Part shown: positions 10,801 to 19,754 of the stretch, one piece after another | Layout of the letters: each line of letters starts with the position of its first letter | Numbering within the stretch: position 1 is the stretch's first letter | Source: Candidatus Rifleibacteriota bacterium | GTDB taxonomy: Bacteria > Muiribacteriota > Ozemobacteria > Ozemobacterales > Ozemobacteraceae | NCBI GenBank assembly: GCA_015233565.1 | Contig: JADFXM010000052.1 | Coordinates: 1 to 52,505 of the forward strand | Length of the DNA stretch: 52,505 nucleotides | Direction: 5' to 3' | The notes under the pieces: generated by a model | Databases searched by the model: none | The model's input: only the letters and a program-made list of their open reading frames with translations | What the model was told of the DNA's origin: nothing | Program-made: the position numbers and the translations under genes

Positions 10801-10839
10801 AGAGAGACATTGAAGACTCAATCGATCTTTAAATTGCAT
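7831..10839 (-). CDS. Fusion: acyl-adenylating ligase, carrier protein domain, HMG-CoA reductase
   Basis: A 1002-residue three-module protein. Residues 1-500 are an AMP-dependent ligase: YTSGTTGLPKG (169-179), FGMTE (307-311), SGD (377-379), GRIKD (393-397) and a C-terminal lysine K495. Residues 530-605 are an acyl/peptidyl carrier domain with the phosphopantetheine site D563-S564-L565. Residues 635-1002 are a complete class I-type HMG-CoA reductase domain with all catalytic residues in place: E701 (TTEG), K832 (GDKK), D906 (GQDAA), H996, plus the NADPH-site motif GDASGQNM (792-799). This predicts activation of an acid, loading on the carrier, and four-electron reduction of the thioester to an alcohol, i.e. 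a carboxylic-acid-reductase layout with an HMGR module. Natural substrate unknown. First gene of a three-gene operon; weak GGGTG ribosome site. Confidence 0.88.
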   Translation of the reverse strand: MQFKDRLSLQCLSFPSERIVETYDSGGGNWKDICFGEFCQQTEKMRRVLEQKKIGPKETVIFLGENHPWWLQAFFAVVENSSIVIPVDGAVPDERLLAIIKHSGVRGIVASPSQYSRLEKMVSSFSGNFTVFRNDMNPWLENSGSVPVDSNTKPGAKSEIPDDIAAIFYTSGTTGLPKGIMLSHKALIASIRIGIEIGNVGESDTLLTLLPFTHVYGLADAGLVPLASGTRIILAQTYNPIEIFQIISRFRVSFLNVVPRLAEVLLAVLTQSDSKLSGLNLVIGGASCRPEIIRALRKRGLKTTFGFGMTETVGGISGNEGEPAESVGICHPDVEIKIDNQKDGIGEILIKSPTLLTGILNDPEETAKLFKDGFLKSGDLGYLTPDGHLIIKGRIKDVIVCGGGMNVYPDELEGRLDLTGFVEEFSVIGMKEGGHEFPMLVVKERSAFFKERPTINPHEYIHDQVKRQTVRWAEWEKFRRISFVDKPLPRSFNQKVQRHVLQKSLAVADDSSDTTFDAHLPAREKGENNEHFDRCVKFLARFLSKKVDDSFLKASVCDFPQLDSLGLIALAAAFESSYKIRISDFVIEQETKIEEIAQIFSERLSQNSHKADLTGAADSGSFLPPERDNEKGAVAARLDFLKGICGDELEEFLPPANGAHLAGNIEGFIGYAQIPIGLAGPLKVIGDHATGEYYLPLATTEGALVSSVSRGAKLVTAAGGVRVKVFADGVIRSPVFLFDELGHLVQFKNWLEGMFDEIKAVAQSTTRHGRLEEMEMFPIGLMLGVRMVYYSGDASGQNMCTIATQKVLDYIKSEYKGPMRECFLECNISGDKKINALNYTRHRGKKVIAEVLIPSEHIESILHASAERMVQMWETAVIGSLQAHSFGVQAHFSNLLTALYLATGQDAACASESANGISHLAMRDGKLQACVTLPGIMVATIGGGTRLSTQQACLRIIGCTGQGKALKLAEITAAGVLAAELSLIGAMAAGDFATAHAKYGRK

Positions 10840-11037
10840 TTTTTTTCACCCGATTCACAAATTTTTCGTATCAATTCAATATTTCTGGAGAGTGGACCAC
10901 CAGTTTTTAAAGTATTGCAAATTTTTCTTAAATTCCTAATCCCGAAAATGATAAATTTTTTTCCAATTTTTCTCAATTTTTTTCGATGCAGATTTTTGAA
11001 CTTTTTTCAAGTTCACTCCCGCCCATTTTTTGAAAAC

Positions 11038-12288
11038 TCAAAATTCCATTCCAGCCCGGATTTTGGCCTCCTTTTGGAGAGATTCTATGCGGCTTCCGGT
11101 TATGAAAGCCAAGTCGAGTTCATAATATCCCCAATCAACCTTTCTGTGCAGCCGACTTCCCAGATTCTGAATACTTTCCCCATTTTGCTCAAAAATTGTA
11201 TCAGAAAGGTCAATATAGATTCTTGTTTTCGAGGAAACACGCTTTTCGGCCGACCCAGAAATTGTCCGGGCTGTTGATGCAAGCCCATGCTCAAGCAAAT
11301 ATCCAAGTGTTATACCATCCAATCCGAAATCTGGCTGTCCCCAGGTCAGATTTCCCTCATAATAAGCCATATTATCGCTTCTTATTTGGCCCTGATGATA
11401 AACAAGCCCGGTGGCACCCTCAATGTAGATTTTCCCGGCATCATATCCAATCAAGCTTCTTAATGAGCCGCTTTCCTGGGTTCCCTGCGTTTCCAATCTG
11501 TAGTCCCCAACCAAATCCAATTTTCCTGGAGTAAAATAGCGCACATTTAATCCCCAGGTTTCAGAAGCTCCTGTGACACTACGGTGTTCCCCTAAAAATC
11601 TAAATGAATCCATTGAAAATCCAAGTTGAGCAAGTGAGTGGGTCACTTCATCTTTTTGACCTCCTCCAACTGTAAAAAAAGCATTTTCATTAAACTTATA
11701 GCGAAGCTGTTCTTCATATAACTCAGGCAATTTTTTTACGATGGTTTCGTCAATTTTAGAAGCTTTTCCTACCAGAAAATTCGTGGAAAGCCTGTTTCCC
11801 CATTTATAGTTTAGTGTTCCTCCATCCACCGAACGAAATGTTTCATTTCCCGCCCAAACTCGCCCAACTTTGAATTCAAGAGGCGAAGCCAAATTCCGGC
11901 CATATATCGAAGCTTGCCAAAGCTGGTTGGCAGTTATGTTCTGCTCTGGTGGCGGAATAAAGAACCATGGTGAAGGAATAAACTGATAGGAAACATGGCG
12001 AAAATTGAATTCATTTTGAAGAAAAGGAGTTGTATGACTGTAAATAAGTGATTGAACCGACCTTTCCCGATAAAAAGAAAAATCGGAACTGGTGCTGGAT
12101 TCTTCCCGTTCAACTTGGTTGTTTTGTTTAACTCCAGCTTCAAGAAGGGCAGGATTTTTCAGAAAAACTGCCAAAATAATGGCAAAAAGTATTGTGAATT
12201 TGCTAATACTGTCATTGTATCTGGAAATCAACAGTTCAGGGCTTGAAAGAATCCTCCCTTTATTGAGATAACACATTCCCAATTTCAT
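11038..12288 (-). CDS. Probable outer-membrane beta-barrel protein
   Basis: A 416-residue protein I do not recognise by family. A hydrophobic stretch at about 30-46 (TILFAIILAVFL) ending near LEA looks like a signal peptide, but the preceding n-region is long. The true start may therefore lie downstream; no good ribosome site precedes ATG 12288. The mature part is rich in alternating hydrophobic/polar segments with many aromatic and glycine residues (YYEGNLTWG, GYYELDLAF), and the chain ends in Phe, the usual terminal residue of barrels recognised by the Bam machinery. It lies between the ligase-HMGR operon and the divergent TPR/HEAT gene. A porin-like or surface role is inference. Confidence 0.6.
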   Translation of the reverse strand: MKLGMCYLNKGRILSSPELLISRYNDSISKFTILFAIILAVFLKNPALLEAGVKQNNQVEREESSTSSDFSFYRERSVQSLIYSHTTPFLQNEFNFRHVSYQFIPSPWFFIPPPEQNITANQLWQASIYGRNLASPLEFKVGRVWAGNETFRSVDGGTLNYKWGNRLSTNFLVGKASKIDETIVKKLPELYEEQLRYKFNENAFFTVGGGQKDEVTHSLAQLGFSMDSFRFLGEHRSVTGASETWGLNVRYFTPGKLDLVGDYRLETQGTQESGSLRSLIGYDAGKIYIEGATGLVYHQGQIRSDNMAYYEGNLTWGQPDFGLDGITLGYLLEHGLASTARTISGSAEKRVSSKTRIYIDLSDTIFEQNGESIQNLGSRLHRKVDWGYYELDLAFITGSRIESLQKEAKIRAGMEF

Positions 12289-12463
12289 AATGAGATACTA
12301 TCTAATTGATTTCTATTTACTGTTTTTATTTTTTTCATTATATTGAAATCGTCATAGAGAAAAAAAATTTCCACTAAATGGGAAAAAAAATTCAAAAGAA
12401 ATCAATTTTTACCGATTAAAATATAAATGGGGGGAATAGGTAAAAAATGAGGAATCTCTTTTG

Positions 12464-15247
12464 ATGAAAGAAACTGAAACTTTTTGGAGAAACGCCAAAA
12501 AATCCGGCAGAGCCGTCGTTTTAATTGTGACGGTTTTTTTCTTATTCTTTTTGGATTCTATTTCAGAAGCCGGAAAAAAAGAAAAATCCAAACCAAAAAA
12601 ACCGCATCATTCTCACACGGAACCAAAACCGGCCCAATCTGAGTCAACTTCTAATAAACCGGAAACCCCAAATAAATCAGTCGCATCAACTACAGAACCC
12701 GCATCAACTAAACCGAAACCAGAGTTAACAACACCAGCTTCATCAACTCCGGTAATTCCTTTGTCAGCATCCTCGACGTCCTCCCCCACAATAAAAGAGC
12801 CTATTCTTCCTTTAAATAATCTCTCATCTTCGACAACTTCTGCACAAATTACATCGCAAACCATTACTAACCCGGCATCACCAACCGTTGCTCCCCCCAA
12901 AGAGCAAAAAACTATTCCTGAAGCATCTACTACGTTTACCCCTATTTCCGGCAAAGGGCAATTAGAAATTATTTCTCCCAATGATGCAAAAATCTCCGAT
13001 CTCAGTGAAAAATTGAAAAAGGCTGAACTGGATCGAAATCTTTTGAATGAAGCGGAAATTCTAAAAAAATTAATTTCGATGGAAGCCGCTACCAGTGAAC
13101 AAAAACAAAGACTTGCTTCTATCGAATATCAGCTCAAGTTATCCAAGGATAATCTTGAAAAAAGATGGACAGAAGCCGAAGCTCTATACCTTAAAGAAGA
13201 GTGGGGGACATTGAAAGTATTTCTAAATCAGAACCCCTACTTTTCGGAAAAAGATGAATACACTTTAAAATTTGGTGAAATGTCCTTTGCTTGCGATTAT
13301 TTCCTGAATAACATTCCTTCTGAAGAGCTTAATGAAAGAGCCAGGAAACTCATGTTATTAAATCCGAAAAGTTTCTGGGCCCCTATGGCATTAGCACTAT
13401 CAGCCCTGAAATGCGGAAATGAAAAAGAAGCTGCCAGACAACTTGATTTTGCCGCACATATTGACCCCAAGCACCCAACAGTTCTTTTGGTTTCCAAAAC
13501 TCTGAAGCAAAAAACGAACAGAAGGATCATGACCGCTGTAATTCTTCTTTTAGCAATCACGATACTCGGCTTCCTGTTTTCGATGTTTTTCGGATTTCTT
13601 GAAAAAATTGAATGGATTATTGTCAAATTTTTCATTGGAAGATTCCCGGCCAAAATTCTCCCACGTTTGGAAAGAAAACTTGGAACCCATCTCGAAAGAG
13701 AAGAAAGAATTGAGCTTCTCCAATTGCTTACTGAGACATCTTTTAAGGCTAAAACCTTTCAAAAAGGTGAAAGATATGCTCGCAGTCTTCTTGAATTGAT
13801 CCCCAAGAGCAGATTAGCCTTGGAATTCCTTGGCAAATTTTATCTTTCCCTTGAATCATTTAATGCCTTGCAAGCTGAAATAGTGGCAAGTTATTGTTTG
13901 ATTCATCCTGATCGTGAAATTCTAAAACGTTTTGCCGGATATGTTAAGGAAACAAAAAATACCAGATATTCCTTTGACCCGGTTTTAACAAGGTATCTGA
14001 GTGTATTTCCCGAAGACACCGAAATTATTTCTCTTTTAAAAGATGCCTATTTGCCCAGGTCTCCAATAGAATTTAATCAGGAAACCTTAAATCTTCTCAC
14101 CAAAGTATGGGAAATTTCCAAAGATGAAAAAATCCTTCAGAAAGTGTGCAGAGGTTATATCGCCGCTGGCAGATTTGAGGATCCATTTATTAAAAATGTC
14201 GGGGAAAAAATTTCTCTCAGAGACCTCATTTTCGATGTTGAAAAAGATCTTTGCCCGGAAGAAGCGAAAATTCTTGAAACGATGGAGTCCTCCAAAGCGG
14301 ATAAAAAAATCGAGGAAGTCCGAAAACTGTTGGAACGAGCTTATTTCAGTTTTGAAAATTCAGAACCGATTGTCTCCAAACTGGATGAAATAATAGCTGA
14401 AGGCAAAACTCCTGACAGATATTGGGCTGAAAAATCAAGAAATCATGTCAAAGAAACCCTAATCAGATGCAAACGTTTCAAAAAATCTCTTGGAATTGAA
14501 GAAGACTCAATAAAATCTCCCTCCGAACACAGAGCACCCTCAAAAACCGCCGCTGTGCCTGAATCTGCGATTCCGGCCCAAAATGTTTCAGATGAAATTA
14601 AGAAACTATCAGATTCGCCGAATTTTGAGACCATACAAAACCTGGTGAAAAATTCTACTGAAGAAGAAATCCCAGCTTGGAAGGAATTTCTTGAAAAAAA
14701 CCTTCCAGCTTCAACAATTTCCAGTGTCTTAAAATTCATTGGAAGACTGAAATCCAAAAATCTTACTCCTGTTCTGACAAAATTTTTAAAACATCAGAAT
14801 TCCAGAACCAGGGCTAATGCCATTGAAGCTTTGGAAGAGAACGATGATTCCGAAGCAATTAATGCAATAACAATTTTTCTGACTGACCCGGATAACCGTA
14901 TCAGAGCAAATGCTGTGAAAGCTCTTCACAAATGGAAAGTCCCACAAGCAGATAGATGTCTGAAAATGATGACTGAAGATCCTCAAGTTCCGATGCGCGA
15001 TTCCGCAATATTCGTATTGAAGGGAATTAAGCTATTGTGGGCCCAAACTCTCTTAAAAAACATGCTGAATGATCCTGATCCATTGATCCGAAAAAGTGCA
15101 ATCCTTGCTTTGGCTGAACAATCCTGTAAAGGCGGTGATGAAATTTTAAAGGAATATTCAAAAAACCCCATTCCACAGGATGAAACTGAACATATTGAAA
15201 AGGCTCTGAAACTTTTTACCGAAAATTTTGTTCAGAAAAAAGCTTAA
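12464..15247 (+). CDS. Membrane protein with Ser/Thr/Pro-rich region, TPR-like and HEAT repeats
   Basis: About 927 residues. ATG 12464 is preferred, with GAGG 11 nt upstream; a TTG lies directly before it. Segments in order: a membrane segment or uncleaved signal (about 18-32), a low-complexity Lys/Ser/Thr/Pro-rich linker (38-165), a coiled-coil and TPR-like helical region (175-345), a second membrane segment (about 356-378), further TPR-like helices (400-690), and HEAT-type repeats near the C-terminus with recurring R-x-x-A-x-x-AL motifs. The long disordered linker suggests a periplasmic or envelope-spanning tether and the repeats a scaffold role. No catalytic motif. A five-codon frame (ATG 12447) ends in the TGATG just before the start and could couple translation. 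Confidence 0.75.
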   Translation: MKETETFWRNAKKSGRAVVLIVTVFFLFFLDSISEAGKKEKSKPKKPHHSHTEPKPAQSESTSNKPETPNKSVASTTEPASTKPKPELTTPASSTPVIPLSASSTSSPTIKEPILPLNNLSSSTTSAQITSQTITNPASPTVAPPKEQKTIPEASTTFTPISGKGQLEIISPNDAKISDLSEKLKKAELDRNLLNEAEILKKLISMEAATSEQKQRLASIEYQLKLSKDNLEKRWTEAEALYLKEEWGTLKVFLNQNPYFSEKDEYTLKFGEMSFACDYFLNNIPSEELNERARKLMLLNPKSFWAPMALALSALKCGNEKEAARQLDFAAHIDPKHPTVLLVSKTLKQKTNRRIMTAVILLLAITILGFLFSMFFGFLEKIEWIIVKFFIGRFPAKILPRLERKLGTHLEREERIELLQLLTETSFKAKTFQKGERYARSLLELIPKSRLALEFLGKFYLSLESFNALQAEIVASYCLIHPDREILKRFAGYVKETKNTRYSFDPVLTRYLSVFPEDTEIISLLKDAYLPRSPIEFNQETLNLLTKVWEISKDEKILQKVCRGYIAAGRFEDPFIKNVGEKISLRDLIFDVEKDLCPEEAKILETMESSKADKKIEEVRKLLERAYFSFENSEPIVSKLDEIIAEGKTPDRYWAEKSRNHVKETLIRCKRFKKSLGIEEDSIKSPSEHRAPSKTAAVPESAIPAQNVSDEIKKLSDSPNFETIQNLVKNSTEEEIPAWKEFLEKNLPASTISSVLKFIGRLKSKNLTPVLTKFLKHQNSRTRANAIEALEENDDSEAINAITIFLTDPDNRIRANAVKALHKWKVPQADRCLKMMTEDPQVPMRDSAIFVLKGIKLLWAQTLLKNMLNDPDPLIRKSAILALAEQSCKGGDEILKEYSKNPIPQDETEHIEKALKLFTENFVQKKA

Positions 15248-15460
15248 TTCCGAAAAAAAAACTACTGGGCTAAACGGTTCACCCAAGTAAAATATCAAAA
15301 AAAAATGCTTCAAAGACTTTGTAAGTGCCCCTTTAGGGGGAATTCATGAAAATTCTGATGGAAAGCACAATACTTGGGATTTGATTAGTATTATTCCTCA
15401 TCAAGATTATGGTATTATTTAATAGTATTCTTTTTCCCTTAAATGTACCAGGAGGAAAAT

Positions 15461-15874
15461 ATGTTATTTTTCGATCGAATGGACAAAGAAATGATTCAGG
15501 CAGTTATCGAAAACTTGCCAATGGAAATAACCATTATAGACGCAAAAGATGAAGTGGTTGCCTGGAATAAGCATGAAATAAGGGTGTTTCATCGACCGAT
15601 GTCATGCATGGGCTTAAATTTTCGGGAATGTCATCCCAAGGAAAGCCTTGAAAAAGTTGAACGAATTGTTGAAGAGATGAAATCGGGGACCCGGAACAAA
15701 GCCAGATTCTGGATAAATTTACCTCTTCCTGGTGATTCAAAAACCACAAACACATTTCTAATCGAGTTTTTTGCACTCCGAAATCCGAGCGGAAAATACC
15801 TCGGATGTATGGAGTGCACTCAAAATGTTGAAGACATAAAAAAGCTTTCGGGTGAAAAACGCCTGTTGGATTGA
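15461..15874 (+). CDS. Stand-alone PAS-domain protein (DUF438-type PAS)
   Basis: A 137-residue protein made of one PAS-like fold. ATG 15461 has a perfect AGGAGG 5 nt upstream; an ATG 18 nt earlier lies before that site and is unlikely. N-L-P-M near residue 20, then TIIDAKDEVVAWN, then CHP-x-ES-x-EKVERI-x-EEMKSG resemble the PAS module at the C-terminus of DUF438 proteins, in which the His/Cys-containing CHP segment is conserved. No output domain, so it probably senses a ligand or binds a partner kinase. The next gene, 112 nt downstream, is a giant hybrid kinase. A GC hairpin (15328-15339) and a 12-codon frame with a good ribosome site (ATG 15345) lie upstream. Confidence 0.7.
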   Translation: MLFFDRMDKEMIQAVIENLPMEITIIDAKDEVVAWNKHEIRVFHRPMSCMGLNFRECHPKESLEKVERIVEEMKSGTRNKARFWINLPLPGDSKTTNTFLIEFFALRNPSGKYLGCMECTQNVEDIKKLSGEKRLLD

Positions 15875-15986
15875 GTTTCAAAGAATTATTTTCATTTTTT
15901 TCTTTTATACTTTCTTAATATTCAGTAAGTATGCTTTTTTGTGCTTCAATTACGGCATAGAATTTAAGACATTTTAAGGTTGGAAT

Positions 15987-18900
15987 ATGGGAAACTTCAG
16001 TATTGCACAAAAACTTTTCTTGATTGCCATACTCACTGTAATTACAGTATTTTCATTAGCTTATACAAGCATTCAGCGCCTGAATATTTCCGCTTTCGGT
16101 TTCGAGGAACTCACTGATAAATCGTTTCCCAAAATTACTATTCTTTCCCAACTCCAACAAGATCTTCTGGAAATGATTAGATTTGAGAAAAATGCTCTTT
16201 TAACCGAGTCCGACTCCGAAATAAGAGCATTTTTCAGACAAATGGAAGGCCAGATTAACAAAATCATTGTTTCAACAGATGCAATTTATGTATTAGCTGA
16301 TGAAATTGAAAAAACCAATGTTAATAAGTTCCGTGAGGAATTTAGTCTTCTTCAGGCAAATCAAGCAGAATTAATCACTCTTGCCTCCGCCAAAAGTAAT
16401 TCGAAAGCAAACAGTTTATTTAAAACAGAGGCCACTGAAAAACTTCAAGGGTTTGAACGGGCTATTTTTTCAGCAATTGATTTGATTTCCATGAACTCAA
16501 CAGATACCATTTCCCTTGTGACCCAAGAAGGACTTGAGAAAACAAAAAAAATAATCAGTCTTTTTCATGATTCGCATCAGCTTTGGCATCTTTTGAAATC
16601 CCACATTGACTGTCTGGATGAAACATTATTTTTTGGAATTGAGAAAGAAATCGAAAATTTAAAAAAATTAGTTTGCGCTACTCTTGCAGAATTAATGAGA
16701 ACTTCTCCGCTAAAATCGGCAATTTACCTTGCAGATGCCGATTCTAACTTCCAAAACTTTTTATTTTCAACCAATCGAATATTGGAACTTTCCAGAAATA
16801 ATTCTGAACAGAAGGCGATGCTTCTATCTAACACCACTAGAAGGCAACACTATTTAGAATGCCAAAAAATACTTTCCGATTTCAGCCTGCATCTTTCAAA
16901 TGATTTTCATAATCAAAGAATCCAGCAGAACCAGTCCTTGAAAGAATCGGAAATTCGCATAAGCATAACCGGTGTTATTGGCTGCTCAGTAATCCTGCTT
17001 TTAATGTTCATAACATTTCAATCGATTGTCAAACCTCTGAACGAAATGATTTTAACTGCAGAAAATATCTCCAGGGGAAAAATCTGCCAAAAAGTCAAAA
17101 TTTACAAATCGGATGAAATAGGCAGTCTTTCCCTGGCTTTTAACAACATGATAAACTCTCTTCAAGAGATAGTACAACGCACCACCGACATTGCGATGGG
17201 GAATTATGAAAGCCGGGTAAACCTCAGATCAAGCGAAGATGAACTTGGTCAGGCAATAATAAAAATGATGGAATCTCTTGTCAAATTCCGAAATGAAGCA
17301 CTTCAAAAAAATTGGTTGGAAATAGCCATTTCCAACTTTATGGAAAAAACAAGAAAAATTCAGGATTTCGAACAACTTGGCAACTCTGCTCTTTCAGTTA
17401 TCGCCGAAACAATCGATGCAAAAATCGGAGCTTTTCATCTTCTTCAGCCAGATCAGAATTTCAAAATGATCGCTTCTTTCGCACATGACCAGCACCGGGC
17501 AAAGGATATAATCACCCGTCCGGGAGAAGGCCTTGTTGGTCAAGCAGCAATTGAAAAAAGACCAATGCTTCTAAAGGACCTTCCAAAAGATTATATTTTT
17601 GTCCAATCAGGGCTAGGTGAAGCAATCCCAAAGTTTTTAATCGTATTACCTTGTTCACATAATGAAGTGGTAAGGTGCATACTTGAGTTCGGATTCTTTC
17701 AAGAACCCACTGAGGTAAAACTCGAACTTCTTTCCAGAATCTCTGAAAATATTGCCATAACTGTTTATGACATCCAATCCAGACTTGCACTTTCCAGCCT
17801 GTTTGAAGAGCAAAAAAAGCAGTCATATGAGCTGAACAATCAAAAAGAAGAGCTGCGTATTACAAATGAACAATTAGCTCAACACACTATAGATTTGCAA
17901 CAATCTGAAAAAGTTTTGAAGTTCCAACAAGAAGAACTCCAGCAGACCAATGACGAATTGCTTAAAGGAACGCAGTTATTGGAAAACAAACAAAAAGAAT
18001 TAGAAAAACGTAGTGAGGAACTTGAAAAAGCTAATCAGGCAATCAGAATTAAAGCAGAGGAGCTGGAATCAGCCAACAAGTACAAATCCGAATTTTTAGC
18101 CAACGTTTCACATGAACTCAGGACACCGTTGAACAGCCTTTTAATCCTTTCCCAATTACTCCTGGAAAATAAGGAAAAGAACCTCCAGGAAAAGCAGCTT
18201 GAATTCCTGAAAGTAATCAACAACTCAGGAAAGGATCTGCTGGTTTTAATAGACGACATTCTTGACCTGACGAAAGTAGAAGCAGGCAAACTGTTACTGA
18301 ATATTGCAAAAGTCAAAATTGATGAACTCTTAACAGGAATCCGGGAGGTTTTTTTTCCCCTTGTGCAGCAGAAAATGCTGGACTTTGAAATTATTCAAAC
18401 TCCCGAAATCCCTGAATCCATAGTCACAGACCCCAAAAGAGTTGAACAGATTCTCAACAACCTTATTGGAAATGCCATCAAATTTACGGAAAAGGGAAAA
18501 ATCACGGTGGAACTGAAAAAATCAGATCAAAACCCTGAAATGCTCGCATTTTCCATTAAAGATACCGGAATTGGAATTTCCCCTGACAAAAAAGAGTTTA
18601 TTTTCGAAGCTTTTCATCAGGTGGATGCCTCAATTAATCGAAAATACAGCGGCACCGGGTTGGGGCTTACTATTTCAAGAGAACTGGCAAGTATCCTTGG
18701 AGGAAAAATTACTCTTGAAAGTGAGCTCGACAAAGGTTCTATTTTTACACTTCTGATTCCACTTGAAATTCCTAAAGCTGATTACAAAAAAATAAATCTC
18801 CAACTCAAAAGTAAAGATCAGACTAATATTGATCCTCAACAAGCTTTAAACGGCTCATTACAAATTGTCAGCCCCCACATTAATCTTCCGGAAGTAGAAA

Positions 18901-19742
18901 AAAAGATTGAAGTCGACCAGGAATTTTCCGGATTGATGGGAGCTGATATAATGATTGTAGATGACGATCAGACATTTTCCTCCACTCTGGCGAATATGGC
19001 CACCGAGCGTGGACTAAAAGTCGAAATAGCATTATCAGGAAAACAGGCCTTTGAAATGATTTCTCAAAGCACCCCAAAGGCCATGATTCTTGATTGTATT
19101 TTACCTGATATGGATGCCCGGAAATTCCTTTCTTTATTACGGTCAAACAAGCAGACAAAGGATATTCCTATCATAGTTTATAGCGAAGAGATATTGGCCA
19201 AGCCGGATGAACTATACTTGAAACAATTTGCTGAAAGCATTATCATCAAAGGACCTAAATCCAATGAAAGGCTGTTAAACAAAGTTGCGTTATTTTTTCA
19301 TAGATTGAAAAAGAATATTGGTGAAAAAGAGCCACTAAATTCGGCATCAGAGAGTGAAGAGGAAAAAATTTTCCAGGATAAAGTAATACTCATTGTTGAT
19401 GATGACATGAGAAATGTTTTTGCCGCTTCGGGAATTTTTGAACGAAAGGGCTCGAAAATACTAATTGCCAGTAATGGCAAGGAAGCGCTGAAAATACTTG
19501 CTGACAAAGAAGTGATAGACCTGGTTCTAATGGATATCATGATGCCGGAGATGGATGGGTTTGAGACAATTAACACTATTAGACAAAGTATGAAATTCTC
19601 GAAGATTCCAATTCTTGTGCTTTCCGCCAAGGCAATGAAATCGGACAAGGAAAAATGTCTGACTGCAGGAGCGAATGAATATTTGACTAAACCCATAGAG
19701 GTGGATAAGCTTCTTTCAATAGCCAGGGTCTGGCTTTCCTGA
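15987..19742 (+). CDS. Membrane hybrid sensor histidine kinase (HAMP-GAF-HisKA-HATPase-REC-REC)
   Basis: A 1251-residue protein. A first membrane segment (about 10-28), an extracytoplasmic helical sensor (about 30-325) and a second membrane segment (about 330-348) are followed by HAMP units (350-450) and a GAF domain (about 460-600). A long Gln/Glu-rich coiled coil (610-700) leads to HisKA with phospho-acceptor H709 (SHELRTPLN), then the ATPase (NLIGNAIKF near 825; GTGLGL near 888). Two receiver domains follow: one with VDDD near 988 and a LDCILPD acceptor, one with VDDD near 1134 and LMDIMMPEMDG near 1181. Both appear phosphorylatable. It starts the island with cheR, cheB and another hybrid kinase, with short spacings and an overlap downstream. 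The layout matches complex kinases linked to CheB/CheR modules; the signal is unknown. Confidence 0.9.
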   Translation: MGNFSIAQKLFLIAILTVITVFSLAYTSIQRLNISAFGFEELTDKSFPKITILSQLQQDLLEMIRFEKNALLTESDSEIRAFFRQMEGQINKIIVSTDAIYVLADEIEKTNVNKFREEFSLLQANQAELITLASAKSNSKANSLFKTEATEKLQGFERAIFSAIDLISMNSTDTISLVTQEGLEKTKKIISLFHDSHQLWHLLKSHIDCLDETLFFGIEKEIENLKKLVCATLAELMRTSPLKSAIYLADADSNFQNFLFSTNRILELSRNNSEQKAMLLSNTTRRQHYLECQKILSDFSLHLSNDFHNQRIQQNQSLKESEIRISITGVIGCSVILLLMFITFQSIVKPLNEMILTAENISRGKICQKVKIYKSDEIGSLSLAFNNMINSLQEIVQRTTDIAMGNYESRVNLRSSEDELGQAIIKMMESLVKFRNEALQKNWLEIAISNFMEKTRKIQDFEQLGNSALSVIAETIDAKIGAFHLLQPDQNFKMIASFAHDQHRAKDIITRPGEGLVGQAAIEKRPMLLKDLPKDYIFVQSGLGEAIPKFLIVLPCSHNEVVRCILEFGFFQEPTEVKLELLSRISENIAITVYDIQSRLALSSLFEEQKKQSYELNNQKEELRITNEQLAQHTIDLQQSEKVLKFQQEELQQTNDELLKGTQLLENKQKELEKRSEELEKANQAIRIKAEELESANKYKSEFLANVSHELRTPLNSLLILSQLLLENKEKNLQEKQLEFLKVINNSGKDLLVLIDDILDLTKVEAGKLLLNIAKVKIDELLTGIREVFFPLVQQKMLDFEIIQTPEIPESIVTDPKRVEQILNNLIGNAIKFTEKGKITVELKKSDQNPEMLAFSIKDTGIGISPDKKEFIFEAFHQVDASINRKYSGTGLGLTISRELASILGGKITLESELDKGSIFTLLIPLEIPKADYKKINLQLKSKDQTNIDPQQALNGSLQIVSPHINLPEVEKKIEVDQEFSGLMGADIMIVDDDQTFSSTLANMATERGLKVEIALSGKQAFEMISQSTPKAMILDCILPDMDARKFLSLLRSNKQTKDIPIIVYSEEILAKPDELYLKQFAESIIIKGPKSNERLLNKVALFFHRLKKNIGEKEPLNSASESEEEKIFQDKVILIVDDDMRNVFAASGIFERKGSKILIASNGKEALKILADKEVIDLVLMDIMMPEMDGFETINTIRQSMKFSKIPILVLSAKAMKSDKEKCLTAGANEYLTKPIEVDKLLSIARVWLS

Positions 19743-19754
19743 AAAGACAAACAC

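Noticed and set aside
15345..15383. A 12-codon leader frame with a strong ribosome site before the PAS protein
   Set aside because: Short, with no amino-acid run suggesting attenuation; could be chance, so not listed as a gene.
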